Positions 34,157 through 42,980 of a DNA stretch of 51,093 bases are shown in pieces. The translations under genes and the position numbers were made by a program. Below the pieces are notes generated by a model. That model ran no database searches, had not been told where the DNA came from, and worked only from the letters and a program-made list of their open reading frames with translations. Positions within the stretch are counted from its first letter, which is position 1, and each line of letters opens with the position of its first letter. This DNA is from UBA1181 sp045226255. Lineage in GTDB: Bacteria > Bacteroidota > Bacteroidia > Bacteroidales > Paludibacteraceae. Where the stretch lies: the NCBI GenBank assembly GCA_045226255.1, contig JBGVCG010000021.1:1-51093 (forward strand), given 5' to 3'.

Positions 34157-35881
34157 TTATATTTTACTAACCCATTCCGCAACCTCTTCGCGGGTAGGGT
34201 TGACCAATTCAAGCTTGAACTTCTTGTTCAGTCCACAAATATCCTGATGGAACTTGTTCGGATTCACATCCTTCAACTGAGAGACCGTCAGGATGCCCGC
34301 CTTTTGCACGACAGGAACCCACGCCTCAGGGATACCCAAAGCGGTGAATTTGGAGACAGGATCCTTCAATTGCGCCTTTTCAGGCTTCATCTGAGGGAAG
34401 AAGAGCACCTCCTGGATGGTTGTCTGGCCCGTCATCAACATGACGAGACGGTCGATACCGATACCGATACCGGAAGTAGGAGGCATACCGTACTCCAAGG
34501 CACGCACGAAGTCTTGGTCGATGAACATCGCCTCGTCGTCGCCCTTCTCAGAAAGCCTCAACTGCTCCTTGAAACGCTCCATCTGGTCGATCGGGTCGTT
34601 CAACTCGGAGTATGCGTTAGCCAACTCCTTACCGTTGACCATAAGCTCGAAACGCTCCGTCAAGCCCGGCTTTGAGCGGTGCATCTTCGTGAGCGGAGAC
34701 ATCTCGACAGGATAGTCCGTGATGAAGGTAGGCTGGATATAGGTTCCTTCGCAGAACTCACCGAATATTTCATCGATCAGCTTACCCTTACCCATCGTGT
34801 CATCAATCTCCATCTTCAAAGCCTTGCAGATCTCACGGATCTCCTCCTCGCTCTTACCGTTCAAGTCATAGCCGGTCTTCTCCTTGATAGCGTCAAGGAT
34901 AGGCAACCTACGGTAAGGGGCCTTGAAGCTGATCACGTTATCGCCCACCTTCGACTCATAACAGCCATTGGCGGCGAAGCATATCTTTTCGAGCAATTGC
35001 TCGGTGAATGACATCATCCAGTTATAGTCCTTGTACTGCACATAAAGCTCCATGCAGGTGAACTCAGGGTTGTGCGTACGGTCCATACCCTCGTTACGGA
35101 AGTTCTTGCCGATCTCGTAAACACCCTCGAAACCACCCACGATCAATCTCTTCAGATAGAGCTCGGTGGCGATACGCAAGTAGAGATCGACATCCAAGGT
35201 GTTGTGGTGGGTAATGAACGGACGGGCGCTCGCACCTCCCGCAATCTGCTGAAGGATAGGCGTCTCCACCTCCATATAACCAGCCTCATCCAACACACCT
35301 CTTAAGGTCTTGTACACCTTAGAACGTTTCACGAAAATATCCTTCACACCATCGTTCACCACCAGGTCGACGTAGCGTTGGCGGTAGCGCAACTCAGGGT
35401 CGTCGAAAGCGTCATAAGCGACACCATCCTTGTACTTCACGATAGGCAATGGACGGAGCGACTTGCTCAGGACCGTCAATTCAGCCGCATGAACGGAGAT
35501 CTCCCCCATTTGGGTACGGAAGACGTAGCCCTTGACACCCACGAAATCACCGATGTCCAGCAATTTCTTGAAGACAACGTTGTACATGTCCTTGTTCTCG
35601 TCCGGACATAAATCATCCCTCGAGATATAGACTTGGACACGTCCCTTGCTATCCTGCAACTCCATAAAGGAAGCCTTACCCATGATACGTCGGCTCATGA
35701 TACGGCCGGCGATGGTGACGTCCTTGCGGGGAGCATCATCCGAAAACTCGCTCTTTATGTTTGTGGAATAATCCGTAACCACGTACTCTGCAGCGGGGTA
35801 AGGGTCAATACCCATCGCACGCAACTCCTTAAGGCTTTCTCTCCTTAAGATCTCCTGTTCACTCAAATCCAGTAAGCTCAT
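34157..35881 (-). CDS. lysS: Lysine--tRNA ligase, class II
   Basis: Charges tRNA-Lys. The 574-residue protein has an OB-fold anticodon-binding domain (about 55-160: VTIAGRIMSRRIMGKASFMELQD), motif 1 (VETPILQQIAGGASARPF), motif 2 (YEIGKNFRNEGMDRTHNPEF) and motif 3 (GIGIGIDRLVML near 480). It exceeds the roughly 500-residue E. coli form by about 65 residues at the C-terminus, an extension (about 510-574) with a helix-hairpin-like segment that I recall as usual in Bacteroidales. The start is the ATG at 35881 with a TATCTTTG box about 26 bases upstream. Confidence 0.96.
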   Translation of the reverse strand: MSLLDLSEQEILRRESLKELRAMGIDPYPAAEYVVTDYSTNIKSEFSDDAPRKDVTIAGRIMSRRIMGKASFMELQDSKGRVQVYISRDDLCPDENKDMYNVVFKKLLDIGDFVGVKGYVFRTQMGEISVHAAELTVLSKSLRPLPIVKYKDGVAYDAFDDPELRYRQRYVDLVVNDGVKDIFVKRSKVYKTLRGVLDEAGYMEVETPILQQIAGGASARPFITHHNTLDVDLYLRIATELYLKRLIVGGFEGVYEIGKNFRNEGMDRTHNPEFTCMELYVQYKDYNWMMSFTEQLLEKICFAANGCYESKVGDNVISFKAPYRRLPILDAIKEKTGYDLNGKSEEEIREICKALKMEIDDTMGKGKLIDEIFGEFCEGTYIQPTFITDYPVEMSPLTKMHRSKPGLTERFELMVNGKELANAYSELNDPIDQMERFKEQLRLSEKGDDEAMFIDQDFVRALEYGMPPTSGIGIGIDRLVMLMTGQTTIQEVLFFPQMKPEKAQLKDPVSKFTALGIPEAWVPVVQKAGILTVSQLKDVNPNKFHQDICGLNKKFKLELVNPTREEVAEWVSKI

Positions 35882-35906
35882 CAGTTTAAATTCTTATAAA
35901 TGTGCG

Positions 35907-35914
35907 CAAAGATA
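35907..35914 (-). promoter_or_regulatory. -7 box (TATCTTTG) of lysS
   Basis: A perfect TAnnTTTG on the minus strand, 26 bases before the lysS start. A TTG is found 14 bases upstream of it, closer than the usual 19-21, so the -33 part is uncertain. Confidence 0.5.
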
Positions 35915-35993
35915 CAAAAAAAGTAGTGCAATGCGATGTTTACATAAAAGAATATGTAGAAGCATTGCGCAAATTCTTCACAAACGCCATATA

Positions 35994-36025
35994 TTTGCCA
36001 AATAAACGAGAATTAATTATTTTTG
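35994..36025 (+). promoter_or_regulatory. Promoter of the type II secretion-like operon
   Basis: TTTG at 35994-35997 (-33) and TATTTTTG at 36018-36025 (-7, perfect consensus) with a 20-base spacer. Transcription should start near 36031, leaving only about 10 bases before the ATG at 36042, so the leader is very short. A second perfect -7 box, TATATTTG, overlaps the -33 element at 35990-35997. The promoter is divergent from that of lysS. Confidence 0.65.
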
Positions 36026-36041
36026 CGAAAAAATTTGTAAT

Positions 36042-36443
36042 ATGCGATTAAAAAGAGTACCAGGTTTTTCCCTGCCGGAATTGCTTATTGTTTTAGTTAT
36101 CATCGGTATATTGGTATTATTAGCTTTACCGAACTTGATGCCATTGATATCAAAAACCAAAGCCACAGAGGCCCAACTTCAGCTAGGACATCTTCACACT
36201 TTGGAGAAAACTTACTTCTATATGTATTCGAAATACTCATCCGATTTAGACGAAATTGGATTTGAGCAAGAGAAACTGGTCACGGATGGAGGTAAAGCCA
36301 ACTACCAAATAGAAATCACAAACGCAGGTCCAACATCCTTCTCCGCAAGGGCAACAGCTGTAGTGGATTTCGACGGAGACGGAGTGTTTAATGTGTGGGA
36401 AGTTGACCAAGATAAGAATCTGAAAGAAGTTGTCAAAGATTAA
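36042..36443 (+). CDS. gspG: Major pseudopilin/type IV pilin-like protein (GspG-like)
   Basis: Likely the main subunit of the pseudopilus. The 133-residue protein has a short basic leader and a class III cleavage site, KRVPG|FSLPELLIVL, with Gly8 before the cut, Phe9 as the new N-terminus and Glu13 at mature position 5. A single hydrophobic helix (about 14-34) follows, then a helix-rich and strand-rich domain of about 90 residues. Near the C-terminus, D109-F-D-G-D-G with Glu120 looks like a calcium loop, and GspG proteins also bind calcium near the C-terminus. It is the first gene of the 13-gene operon and overlaps the peptidase gene by TAATG. Confidence 0.85.
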   Translation: MRLKRVPGFSLPELLIVLVIIGILVLLALPNLMPLISKTKATEAQLQLGHLHTLEKTYFYMYSKYSSDLDEIGFEQEKLVTDGGKANYQIEITNAGPTSFSARATAVVDFDGDGVFNVWEVDQDKNLKEVVKD

Positions 36444-36937
36444 TGATCTTTTTATTAACATATCCAATTTTATTAATCCTAACCTATCAGGACCTCAAGC
36501 ATATGTCTGTTGTCAGGTTGTTGCTGTCACTACTGATATGCGCTCAAGCCGTCATTGGCGTGGCCGAACTTGGAGTCAAAGAATGGGGAACCATTTTTCT
36601 GATCAACATCTCACTGTTGGCCCTCCAGTTTTTGGCTCTTAAATTGGTATACAAGATCAAAAACAAGGAGAATAATGCTCCGCTAATTAACAACGCTATC
36701 GGCATGGGAGACTTACTCTTCTTCATTTTCCTTGCGGGAGCCTTCTCTCCCCTCAATTTCATCGCTTTCCTTACGGGCTCATTGATAATCAGTTTGCTCC
36801 TTCACCTATTACTTCGTCGGGGCCATAACAGAATACCTCTAATCGGTTATATGTCAATCATATATATGGTTCATGCGCTCATTTTGAAAGACAATTACAA
36901 TGATGCGTTCCTATTAAGCCTTTTGCCAACGACATGA
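36443..36937 (+). CDS. Prepilin peptidase, short form (A24 aspartic protease; GspO/PilD-like)
   Basis: Should cleave the leader peptides of the pseudopilins encoded in this operon. The 164-residue protein has about five predicted membrane helices and the two Asp motifs of type IV prepilin peptidases: YQDLKHMSV with Asp17, and GMGDLLFF with Asp90 (the GxGD motif). It lacks the N-terminal methyltransferase region and Cys pairs of full PilD/GspO. Methylation of the mature Phe1 would then need another enzyme, or not occur. Start and end overlap its neighbours (TAATG and ATGA), tying its level to that of the pilin and the ATPase. Confidence 0.85.
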   Translation: MIFLLTYPILLILTYQDLKHMSVVRLLLSLLICAQAVIGVAELGVKEWGTIFLINISLLALQFLALKLVYKIKNKENNAPLINNAIGMGDLLFFIFLAGAFSPLNFIAFLTGSLIISLLLHLLLRRGHNRIPLIGYMSIIYMVHALILKDNYNDAFLLSLLPTT

Positions 36938-38364
36938 CAGATACGATAAGCATAAACACAGATATACGGCATGTGGTTTCTGACCAACAGGCATGGCATT
37001 ACCATATTGTACCCAAAGAGATTTCCAACACGGAATGGACGCTCTATATAGACCAAGAACATCTCAATGAAACTGTCAAAGAAGAATTAGAGCTCACATT
37101 TAACAGGACCATCCATTTCGAAGTGATTGACTCTGAAGTTCTCAAAAGGGTTCTCAACCAGCATTATAGGATCCCTGATTCGGAGCCGCACGCCATCCAG
37201 ACTATCTCCAATGCCAATTCCGGAGATTTCCTAACTTCCCTGATCAAAGAGGCGAAGGAAATGTTTTCCAGCGATATCCATATCGAAACATACGAGGACT
37301 TATGCCGAGTCAGATTTAGAATCGATGGTAAACTGCTTGAAAAGTATAGACTGGACAAAGAAAATTATCCGTCTCTGGTAAATAAGATCAAAATCAAGGC
37401 GAACATCGACATCGCAGAGAAAAGGCTTCCTCAAGATGGACGTATTTTGTTCGAGGAGGGCAACCTCAATTTTGACATCCGCGTATCTGTCTTACCTACT
37501 TTGAACGGAGAGAAAATCGTGCTCAGACTTTTGAGCAAAGATTCAACCAACATCGACATTTCCAAGCTGGGCTTCACAGAGGAACAACAGGCATTGTTCA
37601 CTGAAAACATAAAGAAAACCCACGGCATCATTTTAATTAGCGGTCCTACCGGTTCTGGAAAGACCACGACACTATACGCAACCCTCAAAATCCTGAACAA
37701 GAGCGAATCCAACATCCTAACGATTGAGGATCCGGTCGAATACACCTTGTCAGGAATCAACCAGGTCCAGTTGAAGGAGGACATCGGACTCACATTTGCC
37801 CGCGCGCTTCGCACCTTCCTCCGACAAGACCCGGACATCATCATGTTGGGTGAGATACGAGACGAAGAGACTGCCCAAATGGCAATCCGTGCGGCATTAA
37901 CAGGACACTTGGTGTTGTCGACGATCCACACCAATTCGGCATGGGGAATCATAACGAGACTAAGAGACATGGGCGTACCCCCATTCTTGCTTTCCGACAC
38001 AGTCAATCTGTGCGTCGCACAACGTCTGATTCGCCTATTATGTCCGCATTGCAAGGAAGAAACAGCTTTCGACCCGTCACAATTACCACGGACTTTCAAA
38101 CCCATCTCAATTCCCAAAACGCACTTTAGGCCACGGGGGTGTGAACATTGCTATTACACTGGCTACAAAGGCCGTAAAGCCGTATACGAAGTCCTTTCCG
38201 TCGATGCGGAGGTCTCGGAAACGATTAGGTCCGGCAAAAGCGACATGGGGGACTTGCGGAAAGAAAAAAACGTGTTATCTCTTGCCGAAGCGGCTTTCAA
38301 CGATTTTGCGGAAGGTAACACTTCTCTAGAAGAAATATATCCAATTTTATTAAATAATAATTAA
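36934..38364 (+). CDS. gspE: Secretion ATPase, GspE/PilB family
   Basis: The hexameric cytoplasmic motor that powers pseudopilus assembly. The 476-residue protein has an N-terminal domain (1-95) that is shorter than that of classical GspE, then the N2 domain and catalytic core: Walker A GPTGSGKTTT at 237-246, Asp box LTIEDPVEY, Walker B IIMLGEIRDEETAQMA, and His box GHLVLSTIHTN. A tetra-cysteine zinc site, CPHC (370-373) and CEHC (403-406), is typical of GspE and PilB and absent from the retraction ATPase PilT. There is no second PilT-like ATPase in the operon, which fits secretion or pseudopilus assembly more than twitching. Confidence 0.95.
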   Translation: MTDTISINTDIRHVVSDQQAWHYHIVPKEISNTEWTLYIDQEHLNETVKEELELTFNRTIHFEVIDSEVLKRVLNQHYRIPDSEPHAIQTISNANSGDFLTSLIKEAKEMFSSDIHIETYEDLCRVRFRIDGKLLEKYRLDKENYPSLVNKIKIKANIDIAEKRLPQDGRILFEEGNLNFDIRVSVLPTLNGEKIVLRLLSKDSTNIDISKLGFTEEQQALFTENIKKTHGIILISGPTGSGKTTTLYATLKILNKSESNILTIEDPVEYTLSGINQVQLKEDIGLTFARALRTFLRQDPDIIMLGEIRDEETAQMAIRAALTGHLVLSTIHTNSAWGIITRLRDMGVPPFLLSDTVNLCVAQRLIRLLCPHCKEETAFDPSQLPRTFKPISIPKTHFRPRGCEHCYYTGYKGRKAVYEVLSVDAEVSETIRSGKSDMGDLRKEKNVLSLAEAAFNDFAEGNTSLEEIYPILLNNN

Positions 38365-38372
38365 AGCGAAAA

Positions 38373-40280
38373 GTGAAACGAGTCTTTATCATATCCATCT
38401 TATTTTTGCTCAACATCGGAGTAGTTGTCTGTGCACAAACCACGGGTCAGGAAGAACGCCTCAAAGCAATTGAGTCTCAACTGAATCAGTTGTCCACCAC
38501 AATGCCGGGGCTTAACGAATCAATCGAGCTTTCCGTCTCCGACCTGGACATCCAGGATTTTATCAGAGCCATAGCTAACGCCAATAAAATCAATGTCCAC
38601 ATCAGCCCGGATCTGAACATGAAGATCAGCAACAACTTCTCCAATGTGACAGTATCCACCATCTTGCTTTTCCTCTGCAAGCAATACAATCTGAACTTGG
38701 ATTTCTATAACAACATCATATCGATCTCCAGATTCACGCAAAAGGAAAAAGCACCAGAGCCAGTCAAAGTCAAGGAGCTGAACGTCAAATACAACACGGC
38801 CACCCAACTGTTAAGCATGGACTTGGACAATGACACACTGTCGAAAGTGTCCAAAGAAATAACTAAATTGTCAGGGAAAAATATTGTCTTCGCTCCTGAA
38901 ATCGGCAATCTCCCCATCTCGTTTTACATTGAAAACATGGAGTTGACAAGCGCCATAGAAAAGATGGCGATGACCAACGGCTTGGTTTCTTCTCCTACAG
39001 ACGACAATTGCATCTTGATAGAGAAACAAACCACAGAGCAACAAGTCTCTTCCTCTTCAGACCGCAGATCAAGGAAATCCAAGAGCAGGAAAACTGGCAT
39101 CGATTACACGATAGAGGGTGGCAAGATTTCGCTGACGGCAAACGACGCCTCAATCAACGATCTGATCAATGACATCTCCAACGAGCTGAAAACCAATTAT
39201 GTGGTTTACTCCCAACTTCAAGGCAACATAACGACCAACCTTTCAAACGTCACCTACGAGGAGTTCCTCGCCAAGGTTCTTAACGGTAGCAATTATACTG
39301 CGCAAAAGAATGGGGACATCTACATGATTGGGGAAAAACAGACGGAGAACCTAAGAGAAACAAGGGTTATCCAATTGCAATATCGTTCCATAGACAAGAT
39401 CATAGATTACATTCCTAAAAACCTGCAAAAGGAAGCCTCAGTGACGGAATTCCCAGAATTGAACAGCGTGATTGTGAGCGGATCCAAGAACTCAATCGAC
39501 GAGATAGAGGCTTTCTTGAACGAGATCGACAAAGTTGTGCCTGTCATCCTGATCGAGGTGATAATGGTCAGCTCTAATGTCTACAAAAGGGTTTCCACTG
39601 GAATAAATTTCGGTTCGGGAAATGCTCCTTCCAGCTCGTCCCTCCAAGTAAATGGCGGCATCGTGACCACGTTGAGTTCATCCGTCTTAAACGACATCAT
39701 TTCCGGCATCAACAGGTGGGGGTCATTCTTCAACTTAGGGAAGGTCAACTCTTCGTTCTATTTGTCCCTGAGCGCATTGGAAGACCAAGGCGTCGTGAAA
39801 ATCCACTCGACACCAAAACTCGCCACGCTTAACAGCCATGAAGCTACTCTCGTTGTCGGCGAAACCGAATATTACAAGGAGGTTCAAAACACCATCGTGG
39901 GAAATGAAAATCCACAAAACATACAATCGTTCGAATGGAAATCAATCGATGCGAATTTGTCAATCTCGATCAAACCGATGTACTCCGGTGACGACCAAAT
40001 CACGATGGACATCAAAGTGGCGCAATCCGGATTCAAGGAAAGCGCAGGCAAAGACGCCCCTCCAGGATCTGAGAACAAAACCTTCAGCTCCATCATGAGG
40101 GTGAGAAACGAGGAGATGATTTTATTGGGCGGTCTCGAAGAGAACGTCGCCTCCAACACGGGTTCAGGATTGCCTTTGCTCTCCAGAATTCCTGTGATAA
40201 AATGGTTCTTCTCTAATCGAAGCAAGAAAAAAGAGGATTCTCAACTGAACATATTCATTCGTCCAACCATTCTGTTCTAA
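38373..40280 (+). CDS. gspD: Secretin (GspD/PilQ family) with three STN/N0-like domains
   Basis: Forms the outer-membrane channel. The 635-residue precursor begins with GTG and a signal peptide cut near VCA|Q. Three N0/STN-type repeats can be read: about 48-105 (DLDIQDFIRAIANANKINVHI), about 165-215 (ISFYIENMELTSAIEKMA) and about 250-325 (ISLTANDASINDLINDISNEL). A Ser/Arg/Lys-rich linker (SSSSDRRSRKSKSRKTG) lies before the third. An N1-type domain (about 328-388) follows, then the secretin core starting VPVILIEVIMV and ending with LLGGLEENVAS, GLPLLSRIPVIKWFFS and LNIFIRPTIL. GspD usually has one N0 and several N1 domains, so this N-terminus is unusual. Confidence 0.92.
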   Translation: MKRVFIISILFLLNIGVVVCAQTTGQEERLKAIESQLNQLSTTMPGLNESIELSVSDLDIQDFIRAIANANKINVHISPDLNMKISNNFSNVTVSTILLFLCKQYNLNLDFYNNIISISRFTQKEKAPEPVKVKELNVKYNTATQLLSMDLDNDTLSKVSKEITKLSGKNIVFAPEIGNLPISFYIENMELTSAIEKMAMTNGLVSSPTDDNCILIEKQTTEQQVSSSSDRRSRKSKSRKTGIDYTIEGGKISLTANDASINDLINDISNELKTNYVVYSQLQGNITTNLSNVTYEEFLAKVLNGSNYTAQKNGDIYMIGEKQTENLRETRVIQLQYRSIDKIIDYIPKNLQKEASVTEFPELNSVIVSGSKNSIDEIEAFLNEIDKVVPVILIEVIMVSSNVYKRVSTGINFGSGNAPSSSSLQVNGGIVTTLSSSVLNDIISGINRWGSFFNLGKVNSSFYLSLSALEDQGVVKIHSTPKLATLNSHEATLVVGETEYYKEVQNTIVGNENPQNIQSFEWKSIDANLSISIKPMYSGDDQITMDIKVAQSGFKESAGKDAPPGSENKTFSSIMRVRNEEMILLGGLEENVASNTGSGLPLLSRIPVIKWFFSNRSKKKEDSQLNIFIRPTILF

Positions 40281-40281
40281 C

Positions 40282-41514
40282 ATGTTTAGACTTGCTGACA
40301 TACTGAATTTTAGCAACAGTTTCTATGTCATCGACGCTGAAGTTGTCGACGGGAATTCGCACAACTACTCATTAACATCCATGACAAGGAAGAATGAGGA
40401 TGTGGATTTCTCTTTCTTGGTTCTCAACACACACGACATCGAGGAGATACAAAAGAATATCCCCGACGAGGCGAACGTGGGTATTGTGATAAACGGGAAA
40501 GGTACATTATACCGTACAATAAAGGATTGTGCGGAAGAAGATAACAGCGCCACCCTATTGAACAGAATTCTCCCCGACGCCAATGTGGATGACTACTATC
40601 TGCAAAGACTCATCACACCAACGTCATCGGGGCAGAAGGGGAATGCGATACTATCCATCGTGAGGAAAGAACTGGCGGATTCCATCATCGACCAGTTTAA
40701 GAGCCGTGTTCATCTCGTCGCATTCTCCGTAGGACCATTCATCTTTGACAACCTTCTGAGTGTTTTGTCTCTACCGCCCCACTCGTCTGTCGCATACAAA
40801 AACATACAAGTGGAGGTTGGAGAGGAAGGCATAACCAGTTTTACGCCTCAACAGGACGACCGCACTATCCACAGCTTGGAATTGGCGGACCAAACATTCG
40901 ACTCCAATCTTCTTCCTTCGCTCGCCATGGGATTCGCCTTCTTATTAGGAGAAGAGTGCAACTATGCCGGGGTGGATTCTGTATACCACTATAGGGAAGA
41001 GAGTCAATATAGGCAGAAGTCCATCAATCTCATCAGGATCTTCTTGCCCGCAATCTTCGTTCTCCTTTTGTGCAGCTATTTCCTTTTCGACCACTACTAC
41101 GCTAAAGTAGAAGAGTTGAATTCTCAGATAGCGCTCAACGAGCAATTGATCAACCGTCTCGACGAACTAAAGGAGTCATACGCATCGAAAAGCAAGTTCT
41201 TACAACAATCCGGGTTGCTTAGCGACACGAAATACGCTTACTATTTGGATCTGTTCGCCTCGCATATCCCCTCCTCTATTGTGCTGGAGGACATCACCAT
41301 CAACCCGAAAATCAAAAAGAGCGCTCTGTCAAAGGAAATCGCTTTCGAAAGGAACATCATGCAAGTGACTGGATCCAGCTTCGACAGCTATAAATTCAAC
41401 ACTTGGATAAAAAAACTAAAAGAGATCGAGGAATTCAAGGAAGTGAACATACTCGAATACGAATACAAGGATAGCGAATCTTGTGCGAACTTCTCAATTA
41501 AGATTTTGTTATGA
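40282..41514 (+). CDS. GspL-like or PilM-PilN-like inner membrane assembly protein
   Basis: A 410-residue protein with a soluble N-terminal region of about 245 residues, one membrane helix (about 248-268: RIFLPAIFVLLLCSYF) and a periplasmic part with a coiled coil (about 275-320) followed by a ferredoxin-like fold. This is the layout of GspL, or of PilM fused to PilN. The N-terminal part looks actin-like in its secondary structure, but I see no ATP-binding motifs. GspL proteins recruit GspE to the inner membrane platform. The assignment rests on architecture and gene order (after the secretin, before a PilO/GspM-like gene), since the sequence itself is weakly conserved. Confidence 0.75.
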   Translation: MFRLADILNFSNSFYVIDAEVVDGNSHNYSLTSMTRKNEDVDFSFLVLNTHDIEEIQKNIPDEANVGIVINGKGTLYRTIKDCAEEDNSATLLNRILPDANVDDYYLQRLITPTSSGQKGNAILSIVRKELADSIIDQFKSRVHLVAFSVGPFIFDNLLSVLSLPPHSSVAYKNIQVEVGEEGITSFTPQQDDRTIHSLELADQTFDSNLLPSLAMGFAFLLGEECNYAGVDSVYHYREESQYRQKSINLIRIFLPAIFVLLLCSYFLFDHYYAKVEELNSQIALNEQLINRLDELKESYASKSKFLQQSGLLSDTKYAYYLDLFASHIPSSIVLEDITINPKIKKSALSKEIAFERNIMQVTGSSFDSYKFNTWIKKLKEIEEFKEVNILEYEYKDSESCANFSIKILL

Positions 41515-42041
41515 AAAAAGAATTGACATACAAACAGGTCTATATGCTTACCATCGCAATCTTAGTGGTTGTGACGGCCTGCGCGTTCATGCTCTCTTTC
41601 AAGAACACGATAGATGTCATATCACAATACGGGACACTTCACGACAAGGTGGAATCGATTAAGGACGCTCCCCAAAAACTGACCATTCTTGAGTCCAAAA
41701 TCAAACAAATGGAACACCTACTCGTAGATGCCGATGAAATAGACACGGAGCAACTGTTGTTGGAAAAGACAACGAATTTCTGCAAAAACAACGGACTTCT
41801 CCTCGTCGAGTTTCCTCAGACATCATACACGGAATACCAAGGCTATCAAATCCTCACCAACAAGATCGCATTGGAAGGCGGATTCACCAATCAGGTCCGG
41901 TTCATTTACGATTCGGAAAGAACGAATAGGACGGGCATGGTAGCATCCATTCAATTAACGAAGAAAAAAGACATACGCACCAAAAAGGAGCGTCTCGTGT
42001 CTAACATTTATTTCCAGAATATTAAATTAAAGAACAAGTAA
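41511..42041 (+). CDS. GspM/PilO-like inner membrane protein
   Basis: A 176-residue bitopic protein: short basic N-terminus, one membrane helix (about 9-30), a coiled coil (about 35-75) and an alpha/beta domain (about 78-176) of ferredoxin-like size. This is the GspM/PilO plan. The start overlaps the stop of the GspL-like gene (ATGA). GspM/PilO pairs with GspL/PilN through the periplasmic domains and forms part of the assembly platform. No sequence signature is strong; I rely on size, topology and position. Confidence 0.72.
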   Translation: MKKELTYKQVYMLTIAILVVVTACAFMLSFKNTIDVISQYGTLHDKVESIKDAPQKLTILESKIKQMEHLLVDADEIDTEQLLLEKTTNFCKNNGLLLVEFPQTSYTEYQGYQILTNKIALEGGFTNQVRFIYDSERTNRTGMVASIQLTKKKDIRTKKERLVSNIYFQNIKLKNK

Positions 42042-42042
42042 T

Positions 42043-42969
42043 ATGTTAAAAAGATTGTTTTATTTCTTCCCACTATTTATCCTCATAGGTTGTCAAGACC
42101 TAATGGTGTCCGACATATCAGACAGTCAGGTTGAAATATATGCGCCCAAAGAAGGAGCTGCCCTAACCTCTTCAAACATCACATTCTGGTGGTCGAATGT
42201 GGAGGATGCATCTTTTTATAATATTCAAGTGGCAAGTCCATCATTTGACGAAGCGCAAACACTATGGCACGATTCAATCGTCACCTCAAACAAAATAAGG
42301 TTCGCATTGGAACCTGGCCTATTCGAATGGCGCGTCAAAGCCCTAAATGATATAAGCGAGACTAAAGTCACCACCGCATCATTCAGGATAGACAGCACAC
42401 TGGATTTGTCTCCACAGGTAATCATTCTCTACTCCCCGACGGACAAATCATACACCAACAAAGACAGTCTAAAATTCACTTGGAGCAAATTATACAATGC
42501 GGACTCATACACTTACACCCTTGAGGATTCCGAGCATCAAACCATATGCGAGAAAACAGTCGAGGAGGCATATGTGACAGCCTCCTTCCCTGAGGACGGA
42601 CTATACACATGGCACATCAAAGCCTTTAATGAGAAATCCAACACGGAGGAATCGTCTTTCTCATTCTATGTGGATAGGATTCCTCCTGCCAAAGCCTCTT
42701 TGAGTATTCCAGCAAACAACGAAACAATCACCGAAGACAGCGTGATGTTCAGATGGGACAGGGCAACCGACGAAGGTTCCGAAATCATTGACAACCTCAT
42801 TGTCGCAAAAGACAAAAACCTTTCTGACGTTGTGATTTCCATTGAGACAGACCAACACTCACATAAAGGCCTCCTTGAGAACGGAGTCTACTATTGGGCA
42901 GTCTTAGGAGTCGACAAAGCCGGTAACCGCAGTGAGAAATCCACAATCTTCTCATTCACAAAAGAGTAA
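42043..42969 (+). CDS. Lipoprotein with three fibronectin-III-like domains
   Basis: A 308-residue lipoprotein with lipobox LIGC (Cys at about 17). After a short linker, three beta-sandwich repeats of about 90 residues can be seen. Each begins with a Pro-x-[DE/N]-G/K-type turn (APKEGAALTSSNITFWWS, SPTDKSYTNKDSLKFTWS, IPANNETITEDSVMFRWD) and contains an L-[ED]-x-G-x-[FY]-x-W hairpin typical of FN3-like domains that bind carbohydrate or protein. It is not a standard part of type II secretion systems. Possible roles are pilotin for the secretin, outer-membrane anchor of the machine, or surface-exposed substrate receptor. It sits firmly inside the operon (1 base after the GspM-like gene). Confidence 0.75.
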   Translation: MLKRLFYFFPLFILIGCQDLMVSDISDSQVEIYAPKEGAALTSSNITFWWSNVEDASFYNIQVASPSFDEAQTLWHDSIVTSNKIRFALEPGLFEWRVKALNDISETKVTTASFRIDSTLDLSPQVIILYSPTDKSYTNKDSLKFTWSKLYNADSYTYTLEDSEHQTICEKTVEEAYVTASFPEDGLYTWHIKAFNEKSNTEESSFSFYVDRIPPAKASLSIPANNETITEDSVMFRWDRATDEGSEIIDNLIVAKDKNLSDVVISIETDQHSHKGLLENGVYYWAVLGVDKAGNRSEKSTIFSFTKE

Positions 42970-42980
42970 AAGTTAGTTAG

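Noticed and set aside
33245..34675. 476-codon plus-strand frame across gpsA and lysS
   Set aside because: It crosses two conserved genes in antisense and has low-complexity composition with no signal or motif.
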